Of a stretch of 64,000 bases of DNA, positions 20,785-29,391 are shown in pieces. The notes beneath the pieces are model-generated. The model worked only from the letters and a program-made list of their open reading frames with translations. It was not told the DNA's origin and did no database searches. The position numbers and the translations under genes were made by a program. Source of the DNA: Rhodopirellula baltica (GTDB taxonomy: Bacteria; Planctomycetota; Planctomycetia; Pirellulales; Pirellulaceae); contig PPHI01000057.1 in the NCBI GenBank assembly GCA_002901265.1, forward strand, positions 372,001-436,000, given 5' to 3'. How positions within the stretch are numbered: position 1 is the stretch's first letter; the number at the start of each line of letters is the position of its first letter.

Positions 20785-21303
20785 ATGCGTTGGTTTTGGG
20801 TCGATCGATTTACGGAATTCGTCAGCGGCTCACACGCGGCAGGCATCAAGAATGTCTGCCTCGATGCTGAGGTCGTTGACGAATACTGCCCCGGATACCC
20901 CATGCTGCCGCCAACCCTAATTATCGAAGGGATGGCACAGCTTGGCGGCATCATGGTGGCCGAAGCATTCGAATTTGATAAACGCGTCGTACTCGCAAAA
21001 GTCGGCAAGGCAAAGTTCCTTCGCCCAGCACTTAACGGCGATACGTTGCAATACCATGTCCAATTGGATGCCCTCCAAGACAATGGCGGCACGGTGACCT
21101 GCACCAGCCATTGTGATGGGGAGTTGCAAGCGGAAATCGAATTGATGTTCGCGTTCCTTGAGGACGGGACGATAGTGGAAGGCCCACTTTACGATCCCGA
21201 CGACCTCAAGGCGATGCTGCAAATCATGAAGTTCTTCGTCGTAGCCATCGACAAAGACGGCAATCGCTTCCCAAAATACGCAAAATTGGAATCTGAGGAC
21301 TAA
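20785..21303 (+). CDS. FabZ/FabA-like hotdog protein lacking the catalytic His
   Basis: The product has 172 aa, and the ATG follows the ACP stop codon without a gap. The segment YCPGYPMLPPTLIIEGMAQ aligns by eye with the FabZ active-site block (HFPG, xxP, xxPG, xxIEAMAQ), but the catalytic His is Tyr34 and the GV after the second Pro is PT. The Glu equivalent (Glu48) and AQ are kept. So it is a hotdog-fold protein of the dehydratase superfamily that probably cannot use the normal His/Glu chemistry. It could be a thioesterase-like enzyme, an isomerase or a partner subunit of the true FabZ encoded at 19767. Genetic context ties it to ACP-bound substrates. Fold assignment is confident; the reaction is open. 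Confidence 0.85.
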   Translation: MRWFWVDRFTEFVSGSHAAGIKNVCLDAEVVDEYCPGYPMLPPTLIIEGMAQLGGIMVAEAFEFDKRVVLAKVGKAKFLRPALNGDTLQYHVQLDALQDNGGTVTCTSHCDGELQAEIELMFAFLEDGTIVEGPLYDPDDLKAMLQIMKFFVVAIDKDGNRFPKYAKLESED

Positions 21304-21324
21304 GGCCCTCTGCGACCTTCCCCG

Positions 21325-21483
21325 ATGTCCGGCGCTGATGCGCCGGCGTTGGCCAATCGGATTCCGTTTTTCGTCACCGGAGATCGGCTCGTCAGCCCCG
21401 TACTTCGCCAGCACTTCCATGCTCAGTACCCTGACCGCAACGCGATTCACCTTTCGCAGCGTCTCCTCACTAAACTCTCATAG
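21325..21483 (+). CDS. Possible small protein, 52 aa, between hotdog gene and fabF
   Basis: ATG at 21325 to TAG at 21481-21483 encodes a 52-aa product (starts MSGADAPALANRIPFF, ends RLLTKLS). By my count about two thirds of its codons end in G or C, like the neighbouring genes, and it fills most of the 213-nt gap between two operon genes. I recognise no family, and no clear ribosome binding site precedes it. It may equally be a non-coding leader of fabF. Confidence 0.3.
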   Translation: MSGADAPALANRIPFFVTGDRLVSPVLRQHFHAQYPDRNAIHLSQRLLTKLS

Positions 21484-21516
21484 TCGCCCAACCATCTCCC
21501 ACTAGGTCGCACCGCT

Positions 21517-22803
21517 ATGGACCGTCGTCGCGTCGTTGTCACTGGCATCGGAATGATCAACCCGATGGGTCATGATGCCCAGACCGTTTGGCAAGGCCTG
21601 CAGGCTGGAAAAAGCGGTGTGGGATACACCACGCTGTTCGACGCCAGCGGTTTCCCAACCAAGATCAGCGCCGAAGTCAAAGACTGGACGCTGACCGATG
21701 ACGATCACCCGCTCGGCGGCACCGCTCAATTGGGACGCCACACCAAGTTCGCAATTGGTGCTGCGACACAGGCGATGAAAGACAGCGGCGTGATGGAAGT
21801 CATCGACAACCCCGTCCGCTTTGGGATCTACCTGGGCAGCGGCGAGGGCAATCAGGACTTCAACACGTTCAGCAAGATGATGACAGCGGCGATCGCCGAT
21901 GGCGAATTCGACGCTTCGAAGTTCATCGCCCGCGGCTTGGAACTGCTCGACCCTGCAAAAGAACTCGAGCAAGAACCGAACATGCCTGCCGCTCACCTGG
22001 CGACGATGTTCAACGCCCAAGGCCCTAACCTGAACTGCTTGACCGCCTGTGCCGCGAGCAGCCAAGCGGTCGGCGAAGCCACCGAAATCATCCGTCGCGG
22101 TGACGCCGACGTGATGCTGGCCGGTGGAACCCATAGCATGATCCACCCCTTCGGTGTGACTGGATTCAACTTGCTGACCGCATTGAGCGAAAGCAACGAC
22201 GAACCCACCAAAGCAAGTCGCCCGTTCGATCGCCTTCGCAACGGATTCGTCCTCGGCGAAGGCTCCGCCATGGTCGTCTTGGAAGAACTCGAGAGCGCCA
22301 AACGTCGTGGCGCGACGATCTACGGCGAAATTGCCGGCTACGGTACCACAGCCGATGCGTACCGAATCACCGACATCCCGCCAGACGGACACGGCGGTAT
22401 CGCAGCCATGCGGATGTCGATCGCCGATGCAGGCCTGACCCCAGCCGACATCCGTTACGTCAACGCTCACGGAACCAGCACGCAAGTCAACGACAAAGTC
22501 GAAACATTGGCTTGCAAACAAGTTTTTGGCGACAACGCTGCCAAGGTTCCCGTCAGCAGCACGAAGAGCATGATGGGTCACCTGATCGCCGCCGCGGGAG
22601 TGACCGAGATGATTGTCTGCCTGCTGGCAATGCGTGACAGCGTACTGCCACCGACAATCAATTACGAAAACCCCGACCCGCTTTGCGATTTGGACTACGT
22701 CCCTAACGAAGCCCGTTCGGCCGATATCCCGTACGCACTCAACAATAGCTTTGGGTTCGGTGGCCAAAACGTGACGCTGTGCCTCGCCCGAGACATCGCG
22801 TAG
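21517..22803 (+). CDS. fabF: 3-oxoacyl-ACP synthase II (KAS II)
   Basis: The product has 428 aa. It condenses malonyl-ACP with acyl-ACP in fatty-acid elongation. Catalytic triad by position: Cys178 in LTACAASSQAVGEA, His318 in YVNAHGTSTQVND, His355 in KSMMGHLIAAAG; the C-terminal NNSFGFGGQN loop is also present. The N-terminus RRVVVTGIGMINPMG is the standard thiolase-fold start. One variable stretch (about residues 110-160, GSGEGNQDFNTFSKMM to DPAKELEQEPNMPA) differs from the common GGGIGG loop and is slightly longer, which may affect acyl-pocket or partner specificity. Part of the fabZ/acp/hotdog operon. Since Cys and both His are intact it should be a true synthase, not a chain-length factor. 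Confidence 0.94.
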   Translation: MDRRRVVVTGIGMINPMGHDAQTVWQGLQAGKSGVGYTTLFDASGFPTKISAEVKDWTLTDDDHPLGGTAQLGRHTKFAIGAATQAMKDSGVMEVIDNPVRFGIYLGSGEGNQDFNTFSKMMTAAIADGEFDASKFIARGLELLDPAKELEQEPNMPAAHLATMFNAQGPNLNCLTACAASSQAVGEATEIIRRGDADVMLAGGTHSMIHPFGVTGFNLLTALSESNDEPTKASRPFDRLRNGFVLGEGSAMVVLEELESAKRRGATIYGEIAGYGTTADAYRITDIPPDGHGGIAAMRMSIADAGLTPADIRYVNAHGTSTQVNDKVETLACKQVFGDNAAKVPVSSTKSMMGHLIAAAGVTEMIVCLLAMRDSVLPPTINYENPDPLCDLDYVPNEARSADIPYALNNSFGFGGQNVTLCLARDIA

Positions 22804-22831
22804 AACCAAGCTCGCAAACTGACGAGACCCC

Positions 22832-23233
22832 ATGCCAGACTTTTCCGATGCCGAACTGACCGCGTTCCTTGACGAAGCCTTGTGCAGCGAACGGTCTTCG
22901 GAGTTGGAATCGCAGTTACGTCACGACGAGGGCCTTCGCAATCGTTTGGTCCAAGTCAGTGGCCGTGAATCCGCAGGCCTGCACACGCTCGCCGCGATCT
23001 GGCAGCGCAAACGACTGTCCTGCCCATCGCGAGAAGAACTCGGGCAACATCTGCTCGGGATCCTTTCCGACGACCAGGCGGGCTACATCGACTTTCACCT
23101 ACAAACCATCGGGTGCCGGTACTGCGCCGCAAACCTGGAAGACCTGCAGTCGGCCTCCGCGGAAGCCGATCGGGGGGCCGTCCGCCGCCGCAAATACTTC
23201 CAAACCAGCGCTGGTTACCTGCGAAAACCCTAA
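22832..23233 (+). CDS. Small protein with anti-sigma-like zinc-finger pattern
   Basis: The product has 133 aa and starts 28 nt after the fabF stop. It is acidic and helical at the N-terminus (DAELTAFLDEAL). Near the C-terminus the segment FHLQTIGCRYCAANLEDL gives an H, four residues, CxxC pattern like the zinc-binding core of anti-sigma factors (zf-HC2 type, HxxxCxxC with a following Leu-rich helix). There is an earlier Cys in LSCPSREELGQHLLG. There is no transmembrane helix, so if it is an anti-sigma-type domain it is soluble. Position after fabF suggests co-transcription with the fatty-acid genes. The family is inferred from the pattern only. Confidence 0.7.
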   Translation: MPDFSDAELTAFLDEALCSERSSELESQLRHDEGLRNRLVQVSGRESAGLHTLAAIWQRKRLSCPSREELGQHLLGILSDDQAGYIDFHLQTIGCRYCAANLEDLQSASAEADRGAVRRRKYFQTSAGYLRKP

Positions 23234-23314
23234 CCCCCCGGCACCACATCAGCGACTATTTCGATGATTGGTGCAAAAACGGCTGTTTTATCACCGCAAA
23301 ATGACTCGATAACC

Positions 23315-23343
23315 TTGCGGATTCAGTCGTGAGGTCGTATCCT
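23315..23343 (+). promoter_or_regulatory. Candidate promoter of the small basic protein gene
   Basis: TTGCGG at 23315-23320 and TATCCT at 23338-23343 with a 17-nt spacer lie about 90 nt upstream of the small basic protein start. This is a pattern match only. Confidence 0.3.
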
Positions 23344-23430
23344 TCGCGACCTTCCAAAGACGAACACGACGGTATTTCCACCCTCGGAAATACGTTATTC
23401 CAATTCAACTGCTCCCCGAGGAAACCTACC

Positions 23431-23643
23431 ATGACGCTCGATCGTAGCCTAAAGGTACGTGCCGGGGCGATCAAGACGCGAAACGTGCTGACCCGTGCGG
23501 AGCGGATCGCCCAGTTGCAACGGCAAGAAAAGTTCAACGAATCCGAAGACGTGCTCGGAATGCCGAAGACACGCGTGCTGAAGGTTTCGCTGAAGAAGAA
23601 GAAGAAGGTCAAGAAAGCCGAAGACGAAAAGAAAAAGAAGTAG
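23431..23643 (+). CDS. Small basic protein of the planctomycete/chlamydia/verrucomicrobia type
   Basis: The product has 70 aa from the ATG at 23431, the start that gives the conserved opening MTLDRSLKVRAG. The text TRNVLTRAERIAQL and GMPKTRVLKV matches the small basic protein family shared by the PVC group. The C-terminus is almost pure Lys/Glu (KKKKKVKKAEDEKKKK), suggesting nucleic-acid or ribosome association, but the function is not established. It has its own intergenic region and a strong terminator, consistent with a monocistronic, well expressed gene. Confidence 0.9.
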   Translation: MTLDRSLKVRAGAIKTRNVLTRAERIAQLQRQEKFNESEDVLGMPKTRVLKVSLKKKKKVKKAEDEKKKK

Positions 23644-23670
23644 TCTGCTTGATCGTTGCCGAAATTCTCG

Positions 23671-23704
23671 ATCGCCTTTCGTGTTCGCGGAAGGCGATTT
23701 TTTT
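23671..23704 (+). terminator. Intrinsic terminator after small basic protein
   Basis: Stem ATCGCCTT (23671-23678) pairs with AAGGCGAT (23691-23698) and is followed by a run of T to 23704. It begins 27 nt after the stop codon. Confidence 0.85.
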
Positions 23705-24037
23705 ATGGCTGATGGGTCCAATAGCATGCCGCGTCGGTTAGCGCCACACGGCCAAGCAATCCCTTCAAGACAGGCCACACGAGCACTACCAACGCCCCCG
23801 CGGCGCGGCTGCTCTGCCATTCGCGGATCTTCCCCAGTGGTTCCAAAACGTGCGTTTTAGGCACAATTGAAGTGCGACTCAGACACGTCGCGGGTGGGAA
23901 TCAGTTTGTGTCTCGCGACACACTGACGCGGTCTCCCCCACAAGATTGGCCTCACATTCAAATCCTGGATTAGCATACAACTCGATCCAGGTTTTGCGAC
24001 CTTCGCAACCTCTTCTCCCTTCAATCGTGCCGAGACC
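23705..24037. other. Intergenic region before desaturase gene
   Basis: These 333 nt hold no gene-like frame. A short palindrome (GTGTC, TCGC, GACAC) near 23911 is the only structure noticed. It presumably holds the desaturase promoter. Confidence 0.4.
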
Positions 24038-25081
24038 ATGCCGTCCAGTGATGCCTCCCCGCGTTCACGCACTCGTGCAACCCATCGAAACATGATCGAA
24101 TCATCCACCGAAGCGAGTCCAGTCACCGTTGCCCCCGAATCCGATGTGGCGGCGGACGCTGCCGCTGAAGAAACAACACAAACGCCCGGCGGCCGACTAG
24201 CAACTCCCGAAAAGACTCGCCCAACGCGGGTGATGTGGGAATATGTCGCTGTCCTTTCGCTCGTCCACTTGATCGCGGCGCTGGCATTCGTGCCCCAGCT
24301 ATTCACCTGGTCTGGATTGGTGATCGCGATTGGCGGGCACTTTTTCTTTGGGATGCTCGGCATCACGATCGGATACCATCGGTTGCTTACACACCGTGGT
24401 TTCAGCTGCCCCAAATGGCTGGAACATACGTTCGCGATTCTTGGCATGTGCAACCTTCAGGATTCGCCCGCACGCTGGGTTGCGATTCACCGGATGCACC
24501 ACCAACACAGCGACAAAGAAGAGGATCCGCACTCGCCGCTGGTCAGCTTCTTGTGGGGACATGTCGGTTGGGTCGTGATTCGCCACCGTGACTTTGATCG
24601 GACCAGTCACTACGAACGCTATGTGCGTGACCTGCTTCGTGACCCGTTTTACCTGCGTCTCGAACGGCGCGGCGGCTGGTTCATGGTTTACATCGCACAT
24701 GCCATCGCAATGACTTTGATCGGTGCGTTGGTCGGTTACCTTGTCGGTGGCGGCAGTGAAGCGATGCGTTACGCGGCAAGCTATTTCGTTTGGGGCGTTG
24801 CTGTCCGCACCGTGTTTGTATTGCACGGCACCTGGGCCGTGAACTCGATCGCCCACGTGTTCGGATACCGCAACTACGAAACACGTGACGCCAGCCGCAA
24901 TAACTGGTTAGTCGCGTTGTTCTCGCACGGTGAAGGTTGGCACAACAACCACCACGCCGAACCGCGTGCCGCGGCGCACGGACACCGCTGGTGGGAGTTC
25001 GACATGTCATGGCGAATCATCCGGATGATGGAAATCGTCGGACTCGCCAAAGACGTCGTGCGTCCCAAGTCGATGCGATAG
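24038..25081 (+). CDS. Membrane fatty-acid (acyl-CoA type) desaturase
   Basis: The product has 347 aa; an ATG at 24092 is an alternative start after a Ser/Ala-rich lead. It introduces a double bond into acyl chains using a di-iron centre at the membrane. The three histidine boxes are present: HRLLTH (HxxxxH), HRMHHQH (HxxHH) and HNNHH near the C-terminus. Hydrophobic pairs surround them (VAVLSLVHLIAALAFV, LVIAIGGHFFFGMLGITIGY, FMVYIAHAIAMTLIGALVGYLVG). Domain order and length match the stearoyl-CoA/delta-9 desaturase class. Its location about 1 kb after the fatty-acid operon may reflect a membrane-lipid neighbourhood, but it is separated by a terminator and so independently expressed. Confidence 0.92.
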   Translation: MPSSDASPRSRTRATHRNMIESSTEASPVTVAPESDVAADAAAEETTQTPGGRLATPEKTRPTRVMWEYVAVLSLVHLIAALAFVPQLFTWSGLVIAIGGHFFFGMLGITIGYHRLLTHRGFSCPKWLEHTFAILGMCNLQDSPARWVAIHRMHHQHSDKEEDPHSPLVSFLWGHVGWVVIRHRDFDRTSHYERYVRDLLRDPFYLRLERRGGWFMVYIAHAIAMTLIGALVGYLVGGGSEAMRYAASYFVWGVAVRTVFVLHGTWAVNSIAHVFGYRNYETRDASRNNWLVALFSHGEGWHNNHHAEPRAAAHGHRWWEFDMSWRIIRMMEIVGLAKDVVRPKSMR

Positions 25082-25261
25082 CACAGTCGACGCGATAGAC
25101 TGGATCTCGATCACCGGGCGGGTATTGGTGTTTCTCGACAACATTGATCCGCCAGCGTGGGTGCCAGTTCTTGTCAAAGGTTTGCTTGCCATTGCGTGCA
25201 TCCGCGGTCGGTGTAGATTCACCGAAAATTCCTCCAGCGCGGGCACGACGAAAGAACCAAG

Positions 25262-27121
25262 GTGCGCACCCTACGACGACTTAACTCAGCATTCGGATTC
25301 CAAACGTCCGCCAAGTGGATCATCTTGGCGACCGTCGTTGGTGTTTCGTCTGGGGTCGCCGCGATTGCGTTTGATGTTCTCGGTCAGCTGATCATTCGCA
25401 TGACGCTGATCCAGATTGCTGGATACTCTCCCCCCGAAGCACTGGGCGAGTTTTCGCGTTTTGAAAGCGTCTTGGGTGGTCCCGCGGCGACGTTTTCGCC
25501 CTGGTGGATCGTGCTGATCATGACCGCAGGCGGGCTGGCGAGCGGCGTGCTGGTCTACAGCCTGGCCCCCGAAGCGGCGGGCGCAGGAACCGACGCGGCG
25601 TTGGATGCGTTTCACAATCGCCAAGGCCGCATCCAAGCTCGCATCCCGTTTGTCAAAACACTCGCGTCCGCGATCACTCTCGGTACCGGCGGATCGGGCG
25701 GCCGTGAAGGCCCGATCGCTCAAATCTCTGCCGGCTTCGCATCGGCACTCAGCAACAAGCTAAATCTTTCCAACCGAGAACGACGAATCCTCTTGGCCGC
25801 CGGAATGGGCGCCGGCGTCGGAGCGATCTTCCGTGCACCTTTGGCCGGAGCTATCTTCGCGGGCGAAATCCTGTATAGCGACGCGGACTTAGAAGCAGAC
25901 GTGATCCTGCCGTCTTCTGCCGCTGCGGTGATCGCGTACAGCATCTACACGCAATCGCTCCCCGCCGAATCGCGTTTTGTGCCGCTCTTCGGCGACGACC
26001 TCCAGCACGTCTTCAACACTCCGGTCGAGTTACTCCCTTACGCGGTGCTGGCGATCGTGCTCACGTTCGTCGCGACAGGTTACGTCGGTGTTTTGCGAGG
26101 TACACGGAACCTGTTCGAGCGGTTGCCAATCCTGCCACACTTTCGACCGGCGATCGGCGCGGGCCTCGCCGGACTGACCGCAATCGGTCTGCTCTACGCT
26201 TTTCGCGGCGACACTCGAGTACTTGGTGTGCTGGGCACCGGCTACGGCTCATTGCAAACCGCAGTAACGGCGGCGACGCAGATGGGCATCCCACTGCTGT
26301 TGACCATCGCCGTCGGAAAAGCTCTGACCGCTGCCCTGACAATCTCGTCGGGAGGGGCAGGCGGTATCTTTGGTCCATCGATGGTGATCGGGGGCTGTAT
26401 CGGGGCAGCGATCGGGCTGACATTTCAAGCGATCGTCCCCGACTTGGTCAGCGAACCGGAGGCCTTCGCCGTCGTAGGCATGGCCGGATTCTTTTCAGGC
26501 GTCGCGCGTGCACCGATCTCGACCATCATCATGGTACGTGCCTTGACCGGAGACTACGGACTGCTGCTGCCGACCATGCTGGTCTCGACGCTTACGTTTT
26601 TCACCTGCCGACGATTCCGCCTGTACGAGAAACAGGTTCCAACTCGGATGGACTCACGTGCTCACCGCGGTGATTTCATCGTCGATGTCCTCGAAGGCCT
26701 GCGGGTCGAAGACATCTATCGCAAAGATCAACACCTGGTCCTGATTTCCGAAGGCATGACGCTAGATGACATCGTCCATGGCTTGGCCTACACCAATCAA
26801 CATTACTTCCCCGTGATCGATGCCGACGACAACATGATCGGCATCTTTAGCGACGAAGATGTTCGGGCCTATCTTTACGACGACACGCTGTGGACCTTGG
26901 TCAATGCGAAAGACGTCATGATCAGTGACTTCATCGCCGTCGCGCCGAAGGACAACCTCAATACCGCTCTGAAACGGTTCACCTCATTGAACCTGGACGA
27001 ACTGCCGGTGATCGATCCAGAAAAACCGGGCAAACTGCTCGGCATGCTCCGCCGCAAAGAAACCATCGATGCCTACAATCGCCGGCTCGTCGACTTGAAA
27101 CGCTACGAGACGGAACACTAA
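25262..27121 (+). CDS. ClC-family chloride channel/antiporter with two CBS domains
   Basis: The product has 619 aa from the GTG at 25262. About residues 15-450 form the ClC membrane domain: GSGGREGPIAQ with the gating Glu, then GAGVGAIFRAPLAGAIFAGE, and SGGAGGIFGPSMVIGG near the C-terminal end of the pore. The first selectivity motif, usually GSGIP, reads AAGAGTDAALDAFH, so the central Ser is not conserved. The last 150 residues carry two CBS domains (EGMTLDDIVHGLAYTNQHYF and VAPKDNLNTALKRF) that commonly bind adenine nucleotides. It probably moves Cl- or another anion across the inner membrane. It ends 18 nt from the convergent CHAT gene. Confidence 0.92.
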   Translation: MRTLRRLNSAFGFQTSAKWIILATVVGVSSGVAAIAFDVLGQLIIRMTLIQIAGYSPPEALGEFSRFESVLGGPAATFSPWWIVLIMTAGGLASGVLVYSLAPEAAGAGTDAALDAFHNRQGRIQARIPFVKTLASAITLGTGGSGGREGPIAQISAGFASALSNKLNLSNRERRILLAAGMGAGVGAIFRAPLAGAIFAGEILYSDADLEADVILPSSAAAVIAYSIYTQSLPAESRFVPLFGDDLQHVFNTPVELLPYAVLAIVLTFVATGYVGVLRGTRNLFERLPILPHFRPAIGAGLAGLTAIGLLYAFRGDTRVLGVLGTGYGSLQTAVTAATQMGIPLLLTIAVGKALTAALTISSGGAGGIFGPSMVIGGCIGAAIGLTFQAIVPDLVSEPEAFAVVGMAGFFSGVARAPISTIIMVRALTGDYGLLLPTMLVSTLTFFTCRRFRLYEKQVPTRMDSRAHRGDFIVDVLEGLRVEDIYRKDQHLVLISEGMTLDDIVHGLAYTNQHYFPVIDADDNMIGIFSDEDVRAYLYDDTLWTLVNAKDVMISDFIAVAPKDNLNTALKRFTSLNLDELPVIDPEKPGKLLGMLRRKETIDAYNRRLVDLKRYETEH

Positions 27122-27139
27122 ACCTCAACGCTCTATTGA

Positions 27140-29368
27140 TCAGGCATCGCGAATTTCGATTTGCTCACGAATGTGCCTCTCGACGCGTTCGAACATCTCA
27201 CGAAACTCGCCATAGCGAGCGATCAGTTTTTGGTACCCGCCACCGGGCTCCCCCGTCATTCGACGTGAGCGTTGCTTATATCGGTACCCCGTTCGATCGG
27301 GATCGGAGTACATCATCTCGGCGAAGCGTCGGTAGCGAAGGATTTGGCGATAGCCACTGTAGGACGCGTTGACCTGTTCGTGATTGGCACGCTCAAGTAC
27401 ATCGAGCCTGTCGATTGTCTTGAGCCATTTCACAACGTTCTTCAACGAAAACCGCTCACGCAATTGGAGCCGTACCGTGGAAGGCTTTTCGAAACCTGGA
27501 ATCAACGTGCGCAGCAATGCAAGCTCAATCAGATCGGTCAAATGCCAAATCTTCTGTCGATTGGTTTGCGATTCCAGCAATTCTTTTTCGCGACACAGAT
27601 ACATCGTTTGAAACCAAGTTTGAAACAATGAGTCTTCACCACCAAGCAATTCGGTTTCCGGCCACGAAAGGTCGTCGGTGTATCCGTTGTCAGAACTATA
27701 AAAACTGATGAAGCGTTTTAGAAACAACGTTTGAACCAACGCCCAGGAATGGTTCGCATCCAAGTCAGTAATCAACATGTAGCGATAGTGCGAGCGCCAG
27801 ACGAATTCCATCCATACGTCATCAGGTGAGTCCTCGGAGTTGCTTTGATTGATCCACAACAGCTCCGCAGCCCGCTTGTTTGCACTTGCCGAAATCCCAA
27901 GCATTTCGACGTACGTTTTCGAACGCTTGTTCGCGTCCACGAAGCGATCAAATTGCTTGACCTCATCGGCAACTTCGCATGCCAACTTATCGAAGTGCGG
28001 CGGAATAATCGTTTCGGATTGGTTGGACGAACTGCCGATCTTCTGCTCACCAATCGCGCCATCACCCGATTTCAGCTTGACCGCCATGCGGCGTTTTATC
28101 TGATCACATTCCAGTTGCTTGGCCTGGATTTCGATATTGTGAGGGAACGCGGCGAAAGCAATGATCGAAGCCCAGTCGTGTCTTCCAACGGCATCACCGC
28201 GTTCGGCACTTAACGCGAACAATTCCCTGCGTGCCTCCCAAAGCCCCACCCGCGGATCGGCACCATTTAGCAGTTGACGATAGATGCTATCCGCAAACAC
28301 AACCGATCCGCTTTTGGTCAACGGAAACTGAGACCCGATCACCAACGGGATACCGGCTTCGTGGACATGAAACGCGACACTTGCCCCAGGCTTTGCGACA
28401 TCGATCCCTTTGTTGCCCGAATCACACACGGCCAACGTCACTGACAAAGGACGAACGTTCTTGTTATTGACGCCCATCCTTGGGTCGTCAATCAGCTTGC
28501 CACTCAGCAATAGCCCCAGACGCTTGCCGTCGACTGGGTCGTGCTCACCGGATGACGGGTTCTTCAACGCGACGCCGAAGCTTTCCGACTGAAACGGCAA
28601 TCGACATCCGTGGGCCAATACATGAATGTGTGTAAACGCACGATTCTGATCAATCGCGTCACGGATCGTATCATTGATCTCTTTCACCGATGCGTCCGCC
28701 AACAGCACAAGGTACTCATCGAGCGACTCACGGTTGAAGTCGATCGGAGGCGCCTCGTCGTTGACATTGCCGGTGGTGAAATCATACGCAATCCAAGGTT
28801 CAAGCAATCGCCTGAGCAGCGCATAGTGAGACTCCAAAGGGACACTTCCGCCAGCCTCAGACGCGATCATCAGCACACGCGGTTTGGCGTCCCACTTGAA
28901 CATTTCGCAGCGAACGTTGCGACTGCGCCGGGTGATGCACACTGGAAATTCAGTTTGCAGACTGAGCGGACCGCCCGATCCGGGAAAGCCTGGGGGCGCA
29001 TTGGACAACTCGAAAGGCACCAGTGAAAGCTCGCTCGCACTCGATGCGATGCTTAAGTGCACCAGCGCTTCGGCGCTCGAGTCACGATACCCCAATTCGG
29101 AAATCAGCCCTGGGACATCCGCCAACATTCCTGCGACCAAACTGGCTGCCTCGTGCATTTGGATACGACGTGTTTCTTCGCTATCGCGATAGCGTAGCGT
29201 CCGAAGTTGCACGACAAGGGACTCGTGTTCGATCGGGAAATTCAAGGTGGTATTGGGATGGTCGCCACAGAGCGCCAAGTAATTCGTCAGCGGAGACAAA
29301 AGTTGATTGTGTGGCGGTCCATGACGCAACAATTGCAACTCGACGGTGCGGACTCGTTTGCCTTTCAT
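27140..29368 (-). CDS. CHAT-domain (caspase-like) protease with long C-terminal extension
   Basis: The product has 742 aa from the ATG at 29368, which has GAAGGAAC just upstream; a GTG at 29392 is an alternative. Residues about 160-415 form a CHAT domain of the caspase/separase clan: HVLAHGC with catalytic His253, SVTLAVCDSGN with catalytic Cys315, followed by IPLVIGSQFPLTKSGSVVFA and WEARRELFALS, the usual end of the domain. Both catalytic residues are present, so it should be an active cysteine protease. Residues 1-155 and about 425-742 match nothing I recognise; the latter is helical and Arg-rich at its end. It lies 23 nt behind the metallophosphoesterase gene, so the two are almost certainly co-expressed. 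CHAT proteases elsewhere act as effectors triggered by partners. Confidence 0.88.
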   Translation of the reverse strand: MKGKRVRTVELQLLRHGPPHNQLLSPLTNYLALCGDHPNTTLNFPIEHESLVVQLRTLRYRDSEETRRIQMHEAASLVAGMLADVPGLISELGYRDSSAEALVHLSIASSASELSLVPFELSNAPPGFPGSGGPLSLQTEFPVCITRRSRNVRCEMFKWDAKPRVLMIASEAGGSVPLESHYALLRRLLEPWIAYDFTTGNVNDEAPPIDFNRESLDEYLVLLADASVKEINDTIRDAIDQNRAFTHIHVLAHGCRLPFQSESFGVALKNPSSGEHDPVDGKRLGLLLSGKLIDDPRMGVNNKNVRPLSVTLAVCDSGNKGIDVAKPGASVAFHVHEAGIPLVIGSQFPLTKSGSVVFADSIYRQLLNGADPRVGLWEARRELFALSAERGDAVGRHDWASIIAFAAFPHNIEIQAKQLECDQIKRRMAVKLKSGDGAIGEQKIGSSSNQSETIIPPHFDKLACEVADEVKQFDRFVDANKRSKTYVEMLGISASANKRAAELLWINQSNSEDSPDDVWMEFVWRSHYRYMLITDLDANHSWALVQTLFLKRFISFYSSDNGYTDDLSWPETELLGGEDSLFQTWFQTMYLCREKELLESQTNRQKIWHLTDLIELALLRTLIPGFEKPSTVRLQLRERFSLKNVVKWLKTIDRLDVLERANHEQVNASYSGYRQILRYRRFAEMMYSDPDRTGYRYKQRSRRMTGEPGGGYQKLIARYGEFREMFERVERHIREQIEIRDA

Positions 29369-29391
29369 GATGTTCCTTCGATGCGATTGCA

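Noticed and set aside
21502-22833. Minus-strand frame of 443 codons opposite fabF
   Set aside because: FabF has all catalytic motifs; the opposite frame is its shadow.
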